64,000 nucleotides of DNA, from positions 2,108,001 through 2,172,000 of the forward strand of contig NZ_CP037954.1 in the NCBI RefSeq assembly GCF_004359195.1, given 5' to 3'. How positions within the stretch are numbered: the stretch's first letter is position 1; each line of letters starts with the position of its first letter. This stretch comes from Chryseobacterium salivictor (GTDB taxonomy: Bacteria; Bacteroidota; Bacteroidia; Flavobacteriales; Weeksellaceae). The notes beneath the pieces were generated by a model. The model was not told where the DNA came from, searched no databases, and worked only from the letters and a program-made list of their open reading frames with translations. This document shows, piece after piece, positions 26,422 through 34,961 of the stretch. Made by a program: the position numbers and the translations under genes.

Positions 26422-27778
26422 TCATCCGGTTATGATTTTAATGTCTTTGTCAGTCAGACCAAATTTAGTGATTTGTTTTTGAATTCTTTTGGCTGCAGCA
26501 ATTTTTCTTTTCTCGTCAAGGAAAAGGTAGGTTGAAGGTGGTTGATAGCTTTGTCCCTTTACAAGCATGTTCCAGATGATGACAGCCAGTTTTCGGGCAA
26601 GCGCAGAGACAGCGGTCGCTCTTCCTTTCTTGTAGTTCAGTCTTTTAAAAAATTCTGCCAGCCAGCCTTCTTTGAGATTGCCGATGGCATTGGCTGTATT
26701 TCGAAAAGCAATTTTGAGCCTTGAACTTCCTTTTGGTAAGTGGTGGGACAGCACTTTGCCACCGCTTATCTTGTTGTTTGGAGCAAGCCGGAGCCAAGCT
26801 GTGAACTGTTTCGCAGTGGGAAATTTTCTAATGCCTTCTAATCCTATTTCAGCAATAAGGGTCATAATCAATCCCTCGCTTACGCCTTCAATAGCCATCA
26901 AATCTACACCTTCAAAATATTGATAAGCTATGAAATTCATATCGGTTTGGCTCACCGCATTTTTGTTTTTTCGCTTGTGCTTTTTTTTTCAATGGTATGT
27001 TGTTTCTTATGGTCGTCTTTGTCGATTAACTCTTTCAGCAGGTGATCAATTTGCAAATCTGTATCAGTGATTTGCTGCTGAAGGTGTTATAGGAGTTCCA
27101 CTCCTGTTGCAAAGCAAAAAGATAATCTTTACGACCGTTGAACTGCAGGGCTTTTGCAATTTCTTCCTCTGATTTTCGGCAATTATAGTGACGGAGTTTT
27201 GCTAATTCCTCACCTTGATGCTCGCCATTTAAAAAAGCCTCAATAATGGAAGAGCCCGTAAGGCCAACTACATCCCTTACCACGACTTCCAGCCGCATAT
27301 TCATCAGCCGAAGGTATTTTTGAATTCTCCTGATGCATGATGCGGATTGCTTCAGCAGGTTCTGCCGGTGTCTGGAATAGGTGCGCACAGTGTCAGTGTC
27401 TGAATCTGGCAGAAAGCTGGCGCTCAAAAGCCCGAGAGAATGAAGTTTTTGGATCCACTGACAATCTTTAATGTCTGTCTTTTTCCCTTTGATGTTTTTA
27501 GTTTGTCTGCCATTCACCAAGATTACCTCGAAACCCTGACCCACCAAAGTGGAAAACAGGTTTTGCCAGTAAGTTCCGGTGGATTCCATTGCGATGGAGC
27601 TAACTCCTTTCGAGTGCAGCCAATCACACATTTCCAATTGATCCTGACTGTACACCCCGAATTCTTTTACATCTTCGGCATTTTGCCCTACAGCTACCCA
27701 GTGGCTGCGGCTTCCAATGTCTATTCCACAGGCATTGGCATGTACCACTTCGAGTGAAATCTGCTTTTTAGTTTCCAT
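26422..27778 (-). pseudogene. IS110-family transposase, frameshifted
   Basis: The N-terminal part (27778-27035) has the DEDD RuvC-like nuclease: 'ACGIDIGSRSHWVAVG', 'SIAMESTGTYWQNLF', 'GKKTDIKDCQWIQKLHSLG'. The C-terminal part (26955-26422) has the Transposase_20 block 'MAIEGVSEGLIMTLIAEIG' and 'FPTAKQFTAWLRLAP' with 'NKISGGKVL'. The two parts are out of frame. A first shift near 27085 and a second near 26965 enclose a stretch that reads well in a third frame ('LQIDHLLKELIDKDD'). Two small indels have thus inactivated the gene. Confidence 0.85.
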
Positions 27779-27789
27779 GTCTTAATTAT

Positions 27790-28010
27790 TTAAATTAAAC
27801 CAATAAAACTCCAAGGATTGCACTTTGCTAATTTGAAATTATTCTGATCGGGATATCTGCTTTGGCGGACTCACCATTAAAAACTAACACTGTCTAAAGT
27901 ATTACTACCAAAGACTATTGTGCAATCTTACCTGAATTGCAGACGGTTTTTTTAAACACCATTGCTTAAACCGGTCTTTTCAAGGAGTAATTACTAAGAT
28001 AAGAAAAATG
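27790..28010 (-). ncRNA. Candidate bridge RNA region of the IS110 element
   Basis: About 220 bp of noncoding DNA directly upstream of the IS110 transposase start. In the IS110 group, the noncoding end upstream of the recombinase encodes a structured bridge RNA that pairs with target and donor. Position and length fit; I did not derive a fold, and the element is decayed. Confidence 0.35.
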
Positions 28011-28047
28011 GATTTAGAATATTGATTTTTTACACCGTCTCTTCCTC

Positions 28048-28097
28048 GTTAGCGGCTAAAAACAACTTCGTTTTCGAGTAGGGGAATTGCGGCTAAC
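28048..28097. other. Gene-less mini-cassette
   Basis: GTTAGCGGC at 28048 and GCGGCTAAC ending at 28097 are near-complementary cassette cores only about 50 bp apart. No gene fits between them. It is either a deleted cassette or an empty unit, followed directly by site T5. Confidence 0.4.
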
Positions 28098-28219
28098 GGT
28101 TTGCAGCTTGGCGAAGTGGCGGAAATCGAAGCACAAATCTTCAATTTTGCACTAAAGTTGAACCGAAGAACAACTGTTGAATTTAGCACAAAACCCGCCA
28201 TTTTGCCAAACTGCGTGTT
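28094..28219 (-). repeat. attC-like site T5
   Basis: 126-bp palindrome TAACGG...GTT with arms 'GCAGCTTGGCGAAGTGGCGG' and 'CCGCCATTTTGCCAAACTGC', the same arms as T2 but a different loop. No element is inserted; the next cassette begins GTTGGCAGAAGG. Confidence 0.78.
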
Positions 28220-28232
28220 GGCAGAAGGTGTT

Positions 28233-28655
28233 TTATAAGCTCGTTTTTATTTCTTTGAAAAAATATCTGATACAGAAAAAATTAATAATACCTAACATAC
28301 ACATTATACCCAAACTGTAAAAATTAAAACCATTATATGTAGTTTGACTATACAAGTAATAAATTATACCAAAATATGCTATATTTATCAAGATGCTATT
28401 TTTTTTAATTACTTTTTTAAGCAATATGAATATTACGAAAACAATCCATATATATACAGAAATAAAAATAAGAATAAATTCATATAAAATCCAACCCATA
28501 ATCAACAAAGAATCTACTTGTTTTAAATTAAAAATTTCTGTGGTGTTATACGGTAAAATAGGGATAGTTAATAATGTTCCTATTAATCCCTGCAAAAGTA
28601 TTTTCATAAATATATGAATGTAAGCAATAAAAATTATTTTTAGAATATCTCTCAT
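28233..28655 (-). CDS. Small polytopic membrane protein, second gene of a two-gene cassette
   Basis: 140 residues from ATG 28655 (a GTG start at 28679 is possible). About four hydrophobic helices fill the chain, near residues 2-16, 17-35, 50-75 and 85-130. No family was recognised. It begins 14 bp after the stop of the large Gly-rich protein on the same strand, and both lie in the same cassette between T5 and T6. A membrane-bound immunity or chaperone role for the large protein is possible but unproven. Confidence 0.6.
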   Translation of the reverse strand: MRDILKIIFIAYIHIFMKILLQGLIGTLLTIPILPYNTTEIFNLKQVDSLLIMGWILYEFILIFISVYIWIVFVIFILLKKVIKKNSILINIAYFGIIYYLYSQTTYNGFNFYSLGIMCMLGIINFFCIRYFFKEIKTSL

Positions 28656-28669
28656 AAAATCTTTTTGTA

Positions 28670-30535
28670 TTAATAACACCCTAAAGAGCTTATATCAGTA
28701 TTTCCTTTTAAAAACCCTGATATTTTTGTCCAACTGGGACGATAGATTGTTGGCTGAATAATCTCAGCTCCATTTTCACCGCCACCATTGTCTTTTACAA
28801 ATTTCTTAATTCCGCCTTGTAAACTTTCCCATAATTCATCTGCTTGACTAAAAGCATAAGATTCTTGTGCAAGTGTTAAAATACTCAATAGATTATTTCC
28901 TGTTCCCGATAAACTCGTAAATCTATCTACGCCACGTGTATAAATTGTCATGCCTCCATTTGCATCTTCAAAATAGCCAAATAATCGGTTTCCGTTTACA
29001 GGATGTAAACCGTCCCATGGGCTGATAATGGTGCTGAAAACCCATGCTTTTGGACCAAATCCTGTACAAATTACAGAGCCAGGATCAAATGGGATGTCAA
29101 TAGTCAATATTGCCTTAATTGGATTATCTGAATTCCATAAAGCCGTATCGTTAATTCCATAATTTGGATAAACAGCGGGATAAAATTGGCTTAAATCTGG
29201 TTTTTGTATTAATGTATTTATGTTTTTTCTAAAGTAATCAAAAAATTGTGCCGGTGTGTATTTTACCCCCGGAGATTTATAGGGCATATTGGTAATTTTA
29301 ACAGGAAATAAATCCATGTTCACTCTTGGGGCATTTGCGAGTTCAATATTTTGTATTTGTGCAGATGTAAATAATCCTTGAGTGTTGAGCTGATACAATT
29401 TGTTTTTTACACTTACAGGTATCGGATGATTTGCTACTTCTTTCCATTTTTCCAATTCATAGCATGAAACATTTATCAACCCATCAGGATTCTGAACTAA
29501 AAATTTGTCCAGAGCATAGGCTCTTAAAAAGACATTGTTTGGGTTTACAATTCCTGTATTTTCATCAATGAATTTTGTCCCGAAATCAAAAATAGAAAAC
29601 GGTTCTGCATCAGGGGTTTGGGCGAAGAAATTCATGAACCATTTAGAATTGTTCCAGCTTGCTGGAGAAAAATTCTTATTTTTTTGATAGTTGAATATAT
29701 GATCACTGAGATTCTGGTTTGTAATAAGGATATCAACTTCTTCCTGTGTAAGCTGTGTTAACAAAAAACTTTTAAATCTTTTTTGTTCAACTACATCTTC
29801 TGAAGGAATGTTGGGAATGTTTGGTTGTGTTGGACTTCCACCTGTTCCGCCACCTCCACCGCCGCCAGTTCCCGGAGTGTATCCACCATTGGTTCCGCCA
29901 GTTGTTGTTCCACCGCCACCAGAACTTCCGCTACAAATATTATATGAGCCTACTACTGTCCATTGTCCATCACATGTACATCCATTAATTTCAATCATTG
30001 TGCACCCTACATAAACCATTATAGTTTCATTCTTGTTGGAAAAGGAGCTGGTAAGAATATTTCCATCTAAATCCAGATATTGAATTGTTCCGACAAAATC
30101 TGCATAGTTATAAAAAGGTTTTCCGTCAGTTGGAATATACTTAGTTAAAAAATAACTTTCAACACCATTATTTCTTACAATATTTAGATTAGTAACAGTA
30201 TAGCTTGCATCTAATACGGGCTCATTAACAACCATACTTATAAGTTGTCCTTGCTCTGGTAAATCAAGTACAAGAATATTTTCTTCATCAATCTCAAAAT
30301 CTTCAACCCCCTTGTTCAGTACAGTGTTGTTTTTTGTTTTCGCTTTTATTTCGCTAAGAATGGGTAAGACATCTGGTAATTCGCTTAGTGACTTCTTTTG
30401 AATACTATTTTTGTATAAAGATAAATTGAGGTCTTCAGAATTTGTAGATTCACTTCTACAAGAATTGAAATTAGTTTATAAGCATATTGCTAATAAGATA
30501 ACACAGAATGTTTTTAATTGTAAATTTTTAATCAT
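28670..30535 (-). pseudogene. Large Gly-rich exported protein with a stop codon in its signal peptide
   Basis: The natural start is ATG 30535, giving 'MIKNLQLKTFCVILLAICL', then a TAA at codon 20 (30478-30476), then 'TNFNSCRSESTNSED' in the same frame and an open frame to 28670. Without the stop it would be a ~621-residue lipoprotein-like product. Translation from the internal ATG 30235 would give 521 residues without a signal. A Gly/Thr/Pro linker (around 29820-29930, 'GGTNGGYTPGTGGGGGGG') separates an N-terminal beta-rich part from a large C-terminal part with 'PVSVKNKLYQLNTQGL' and 'KAWVFSTIISPWDGLHP'. No known domain was recognised. It is the largest cassette cargo here. Confidence 0.7.
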
Positions 30536-30594
30536 TTCTTTTAGGTTTTAGGTTAAAATTTATTTTTATTCACAAATCTTGTGGCACTTTCTGC

Positions 30595-30719
30595 CAACGT
30601 TTCGGGTATTGCCGAAGGCGGGGATTTTTAGCACTAAAGTTCAATCTAAAAATGAAAGTTGAACCTTGCACAAATGTCCAATCGAAGCCGTTCAGCCCCG
30701 CTTTTGGCAATACCTTGTT
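30595..30719 (-). repeat. attC-like site T6
   Basis: 125-bp palindrome CAACG...GTT with arms 'GGGTATTGCCGAAGGCGGGG' and 'CCCCGCTTTTGGCAATACC'. The 5' cassette core CTTTCTGCC is complementary to GGCAGAAGG at 28220 on the other end of the cassette. Element E4 begins at its GTT. Confidence 0.78.
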
Positions 30720-30759
30720 GAACTAAACCTCCGGTAGCTTTTCCGATTCGCCGTTTCAT

Positions 30760-30767
30760 TAACTTTG
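30760..30767 (+). promoter_or_regulatory. -7 box of element E4
   Basis: TAACTTTG, 29 bp before the ATG at 30797. It matches TAnnTTTG; no clear -33 TTTG was seen. Confidence 0.5.
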
Positions 30768-30796
30768 TTTTTATTAACCTTTTAAAAACCCATAAA

Positions 30797-31785
30797 ATGG
30801 CTACAAAAAAAAATCTCCGGAGGATTTAAGGACGAACAAATTTCTGAATCGTGCTTCGAGCGAAGTTAACGGTTTTGCTGAACTCCTGCAACGCTTTGAA
30901 AGAAATATTTCCATCCTGGGCAGGAGCAAGAGAACCTTCGATAATTATTCGCGTCATGTCGCCGCCATGGCGCTCCATTTCAAAACTTTGCCCACTGAAC
31001 TCGATCCCGAACAGGTCAAAGATTACCTTTACGAACTCCAGCAGCGAAGCCAAACCCCATCCCAGTCGTACTTCAAACATACCGTTTACGGACTGCGGTT
31101 CCTGCTGAAGACCGAAGGTTTGCCTTATAATTTCCTGCACCTTCCTGCCATTCCAAAAGTGAATAAACTTCCGGTGATCCTGAGTCGGGAAGAGATCTGG
31201 CGCATGCTTCAAACGGCCGAACTCCTGAAACACAAACTGCTCATCGGGCTGATTTACGGGTGCGGACTTCGGTGTATGGAAGTAAGAAATATTGAACTTC
31301 AGCATCTGGATTTCGACCGGAAGATGCTGCATATCGTGCAGGGAAAAGGCCAGAAAGACCGCTATGTGCCCTTGTCCGAGCATTTAATCAGAGGCTTGAA
31401 AACCTTTATTAAAGTTGAAAATCCGGTTCAATATTTATTTAATGGAAATCAGAACAGGAATATTGAAGAAATTGACCAGCCGGGTTCTGATAGACCGGAT
31501 TTCGATTCCCGCTACAGCCAGCGCGGCGTGCAGTGGGTGATTAAAACCATTTCTAAAAAAGCAGGCATCACCAAGGTGGTTCATACCCACACTTTGCGAC
31601 ACAGCTTTGCGACGCATTTATTGGAAGATGGTGTTTCCATCATTATGGTTCAGAAACTTTTGGGACATGAAAGAATAGAATCCACGATGGAATATCTTCA
31701 TGTTTGCCAATTGTCTGACCAAAAACCCCACAGCCCTTTGGATACCATTTTTACTTTGTACAGCAAAAATGGAAACCCGAAGTAA
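30797..31785 (+). CDS. Tyrosine recombinase of element E4 (needs a -1 frameshift)
   Basis: Starting at ATG 30797, the codons ACA AAA AAA contain the slippery heptamer A-AAA-AAA (30805-30811). A -1 slip gives 'MATKKK' + 'SPEDLRTNKFLNRASSEVNG' and continues to 31785, about 329 residues. The zero frame stops after ten codons. The protein has an N-terminal SAM-like core-binding domain and the catalytic set Arg ('GCGLRCMEV'), Lys ('GKGQKDRYVPL'), HxxR ('HTLRHSFATHLL'), His ('LLGHERIES') and Tyr ('TMEYLHV'). It resembles XerC/D-type recombinases linked to IS91-like transposases. An alternative is initiation at a non-ATG codon near 30843. Its stop overlaps the transposase start by 17 bases. Confidence 0.8.
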
Positions 31786-32875
31786 AGGCGGAAGTGTAGC
31801 AGAAGTCATTCGTAAAATCAATTTATCGGCTCAGAATTTTACGGTTCATCAGGAAAAAACTCTTCGCGCTTTATCGTATTGTAGAACTTCTGCATTGGGT
31901 GGTCATATCGATGCGTGCGATGGTTGTGGAAACATTTCCATCAGTTACAACTCGTGTCGTAATCGGCATTGTCCGCAATGTCAAGGTCATAAAAAAGAAG
32001 AATGGATCCAAAAACACGAGCAGGAATTATTGCCGTGCAGTTATTATCATCTGGTTTTTACTTTGCCTGAAGAACTCAATGGTTTGGCGATCTCTCAACC
32101 GGTATTGTTGTATAAAACCTTATTTGAAGCAGCGTGGGCAACTTTAAATCAGTTCGGCAAAACAGAACAGATGCAGTTGGGAATGATTGCAATTTTGCAC
32201 ACGTGGGGACAGAATTTAAGTCTTCATCCGCATTTGCACTGCATTGTTCCGGGTGGCGGAATTGACCACAATGGAAAATGGAAAAAGAAAGTAAGAACCG
32301 ATAAATATCTCTTCTGTGTAAAAGCGATGAGCAAAGTTTTTCGGGCAAAGTTTGTGGCTTCCTTAAGAGCTTCCGGAATTAAAGACCAGGATTTAATGGA
32401 TCAACTCTTCACCAAAAACTGGGTGGTTTATGCGAAAAGACCTTTTGGCGGTCCGAAACAGGTGATTGAATATTTAGGAAGATATACCCACAAAGTTGCC
32501 ATCAGCAATCACCGCATCAAAGAAGTGACAGATCAGGAAGTTCGTTTTGGCTACAAAGATTACCGGAAAGGCGGTGAGAAAAAAGAAATGACTTTATCGA
32601 ATGTGGAGTTTATCAGGCGCTTCAGTCTGCATATCCTGCCGAAAAGGTTTGTGCGGATCAGGCATTACGGAATCCTGAGCAGTTCCTGGAAACGTGGGAA
32701 ACTCCAAGATTTACAAAAAAGTTTAAAAGTGAAAAGAACTGTTTTTGCACCCGAAACATTGCTCAGAAAATGCCGCTGTTGCAAGGAAGGAAACCTGGTG
32801 ACCATCACCATTTTCGGGCAGCGGGGACCACCGCAAGACTTTCTTTTCGTCACCCAACCTTTGTCTGCGAAATAA
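31769..32875 (+). CDS. IS91-family HUH transposase of element E4
   Basis: 368 residues from ATG 31769. The frame is open further upstream inside the recombinase gene, but 'METRSKGGSVAEVIRKIN' is the natural start. An N-terminal zinc-binding region ('CDGCGNISISYNSCRNRH' and 'CPQCQGHKKEEWI') is followed by the HUH motif in 'HPHLHCIVPGGGI' and the Y-x3-Y nicking motif in 'VIEYLGRYTHKVAIS'; the C-terminus has a CRCC knuckle. IS91 transposases nick single strands and move by rolling circle. The gene overlaps the recombinase by 17 bases, so the two are translationally coupled. Confidence 0.9.
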   Translation: METRSKGGSVAEVIRKINLSAQNFTVHQEKTLRALSYCRTSALGGHIDACDGCGNISISYNSCRNRHCPQCQGHKKEEWIQKHEQELLPCSYYHLVFTLPEELNGLAISQPVLLYKTLFEAAWATLNQFGKTEQMQLGMIAILHTWGQNLSLHPHLHCIVPGGGIDHNGKWKKKVRTDKYLFCVKAMSKVFRAKFVASLRASGIKDQDLMDQLFTKNWVVYAKRPFGGPKQVIEYLGRYTHKVAISNHRIKEVTDQEVRFGYKDYRKGGEKKEMTLSNVEFIRRFSLHILPKRFVRIRHYGILSSSWKRGKLQDLQKSLKVKRTVFAPETLLRKCRCCKEGNLVTITIFGQRGPPQDFLFVTQPLSAK

Positions 32876-32958
32876 TCTCTGCGGGTAAGGGAAATTATAT
32901 TCTGCAGCGAAGTAAAACCGCAGAAAACCACTCCTAACGGCTACAAAACGCCACAAAA

Positions 32959-32985
32959 AAAGCAGTCCTTCTGAAAAACTGCTTT
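32959..32985 (+). terminator. Element terminator (E4)
   Basis: AAAGCAGT...ACTGCTTT stem-loop 83 bp after the transposase stop. Confidence 0.65.
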
Positions 32986-33107
32986 AATCTCCTAAATTCT
33001 GAAATCGATAACTCCATAAGGTTACCAACTGCTGGCAAAAAGCTACCGGAGGTTCCGTTCAACAGGCTTTCATTTCTTGTCTTGCAGACAAAACGAAAGC
33101 TTAGTTA

Positions 33108-33722
33108 TTACCTGATGTTTTTATTATGAATATCTACATTAATTGAATCACTATCAATAATATCAATTTTCCAATTATCATCTATTACCATCCAACGATT
33201 AAAACCTTTTAAGATTTGTACTTCGCTTAATTTATTTTTGTAGAAAAAAAATAATTTCACTTCATTATCGTAATCGTTTTCAGTGTTATAGTTAATTTCT
33301 TTGCCTCTAAAAAGTTCAATTTTAGTTTGTTTCGGGTTTAGTTTTTCAATTGTAGTTTGTGCACTTCTTCCGACAAGCCTGATATCCGTAATAATACCGG
33401 CAGTTTTATTTGTAAACTCAACTTTTATTTTATTATTTCTATAATTATCAAATTTGTAAAGTCCAAAACATCCTAAAATTATTATTAAAAGCAAAAATAT
33501 TTGAGGGCTGGTTTCATTAACTCCATGTAAAAATCCTTTATCTTTAAAATTTAATATTAAAATGATGAGTAATAAAATAAGAATTAGAGGAACAATTGCG
33601 TAAACTAAAATTGGAATTGTTAATAATCCTGAATATTTTAAAGATTCAATAGAAAATAAACTTAAGACTATTAAAAAACAAATTACAAGTAAAATATAAT
33701 ATATAGATTTTAATTTTTTCAT
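33108..33722 (-). CDS. Hypothetical membrane protein (cassette gene)
   Basis: 204 residues. Three hydrophobic helices (about 5-24, 31-57, 73-92) are followed by a ~110-residue soluble domain with 'FTNKTAGIITDIRLVGRSAQT' and 'GFNRWMVIDDNWKIDIID'. No family was recognised. The TAA stop (33110-33108) lies within the cassette core TTACCTG. The other end is GCAGGTAACG at site T7, so the ends are complementary. The sequence is strikingly AT-rich. Confidence 0.65.
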   Translation of the reverse strand: MKKLKSIYYILLVICFLIVLSLFSIESLKYSGLLTIPILVYAIVPLILILLLIILILNFKDKGFLHGVNETSPQIFLLLIIILGCFGLYKFDNYRNNKIKVEFTNKTAGIITDIRLVGRSAQTTIEKLNPKQTKIELFRGKEINYNTENDYDNEVKLFFFYKNKLSEVQILKGFNRWMVIDDNWKIDIIDSDSINVDIHNKNIR

Positions 33723-33753
33723 TTGAGGTGGAATCTTTATTTAAAATAGCAGG

Positions 33754-33877
33754 TAACGGTCAGGTATTTCTGTTGGCGGGGCTTTTTATAACAAGTCTTT
33801 GTAAATATAACAAAAAGAACAATTAGCGAAAATCTTCGTGATGTAAACTTCAACCCCGCTAATAGAAATACACTGTT
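33754..33877 (-). repeat. attC-like site T7
   Basis: 124-bp palindrome TAACGG...CTGTT with arms 'CAGGTATTTCTGTTGGCGGGG' less one base in places and 'CCCCGCTAATAGAAATAC'. Similar to T4. Element E5 begins at its GTT. Confidence 0.77.
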
Positions 33878-33917
33878 GAACTAAACCTCCGGTAGCTTTT
33901 CCGATTCGCCGTTTCAT

Positions 33918-33925
33918 TAACTTTG
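33918..33925 (+). promoter_or_regulatory. -7 box of element E5
   Basis: TAACTTTG, 29 bp before ATG 33955, identical in position to that of E4. Confidence 0.5.
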
Positions 33926-33954
33926 TTTTTATTAACCTTTTAAAAACCCATAAA

Positions 33955-34961
33955 ATGGCTACAAAAAAAAATCTCCGGAGGATTTAAGGACGAACAAAAT
34001 TTTGAATCGCGCTTCAAGCGAAGTTAACGGTTTTGCTGAACTCCTGCAACGCTTTGAAAGAAATATTTCCATCCTGGGCAGAAGCAAGAGAACCTTCGAT
34101 AATTATTCGCGTCATGTCGCCGCCATGGCGCTCCATTTCAAAACTTTGCCCACTGAACTCGATCCCGAACAGGTCAAAGATTATCTTTACCAACTCCAGC
34201 AGCGAAGCCAAACCCCATCCCAGTCGTACTTCAAACATACCGTTTACGGACTGCGGTTCCTGCTGAAGACCGAAGGTTTGCCTTATAATTTCCTGCACCT
34301 TCCTGCTATTCCAAAAGTGAATAAACTTCCGGTGATCCTGAGTCGGGAAGAGATCTGGCGCATGCTTCAAACGGCCGAACTCCTGAAACACAAACTGCTC
34401 ATCGGGCTGATTTACGGTTGCGGACTGCGCTGCATGGAAGTCCGAAATATCGAACTTCAGCATCTTGATTTTGACCGACAAATGTTACATGTTGTTCAGG
34501 GAAAAGGTCAAAAAGACCGTTATGTTCCTTTATCCGGGCATTTAATCCGGGGACTGAAAACCTTTATTTCAGTGGAAAATCCGACTCAATATTTATTTAA
34601 TGGAAATCAAAATAGAAATATTGAAGAAATTGATGCTTCGGCTTCGCTCAGCACAAGAGCTTCGAACAATAAAGGTTTTGATTCCAGATACAGTCAAAGA
34701 GGCGTTCAATGGGTAATCAAAACGGTGAGCAAAAAAGCAGGCATCACCAAAGAAGTTCATACCCACACGTTGCGGCACTCTTATGCCACGCATTTATTGG
34801 AAGACGGCGTTCCCATTATCATGGTGCAGAAACTTCTGGGTCATGAAAGAATCGAATCCACGATGGAATATCTTCATGTCTGCCAGCTTTCGGATCAGAA
34901 GCCTCACAGTCCTTTGGATACCGTTTTCGCTTTATGCCGCAAAAATGGAAACCCGAAGTAA
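33955..34961 (+). CDS. Tyrosine recombinase of element E5 (needs a -1 frameshift)
   Basis: Same design as in E4: ATG 33955, A9 run 33963-33971, then the long frame to 34961. All six catalytic positions are present ('CGLRCMEV', 'KGQKDRYVPL', 'HTLRHSYATHLL', 'LLGHERIES', 'TMEYLHV'). Near residue 220 it has 'DASASLSTRASNNKG' where E4 has 'DQPGSDRPD'. The DNA there, GCTTCGCTCAGCACAAGAGC, looks like a dispersed intergenic repeat of flavobacteria captured in frame. The loop lies before the HxxR motif and may be tolerated. Confidence 0.78.

Larger units (their letters stand above)
26401..28047 (-). mobile_element. IS110-family element inserted in a cassette recombination site
   Basis: The inserted block lies between the TAACG of the cassette above (26397-26401) and the next cassette core GTTAGCGG at 28048. 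It contains a broken IS110-type transposase and about 220 bp of noncoding DNA upstream of it. IS110 elements lack obvious inverted repeats, so the ends are approximate. Certain IS110/IS1111 relatives are known to target attC hairpins; that the same happened here is inference. Confidence 0.65.
30718..33107 (+). mobile_element. Element E4: apparently intact Yrec/IS91 element
   Basis: 2,390 bp from TTGAACTAAACC to TTAGTTA. In order: -7 promoter box, ATG with A9 slippery run, complete tyrosine recombinase gene, overlapping complete IS91-type transposase gene, terminator hairpin, GTTCAAC (33057-33063) and terminal hairpin GGCTTTC...GAAAGC. The cassette start TTACCTG follows at 33108. It is the only copy in which both genes look functional. 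Confidence 0.88.

Noticed and set aside
22143-34481. Minus-strand frames inside elements E2, E4 and E5 (e.g. 22143-22640, 30826-31383, 34014-34481)
   Set aside because: They run antisense to the catalytic core of the tyrosine recombinase and are shared only because the elements are.
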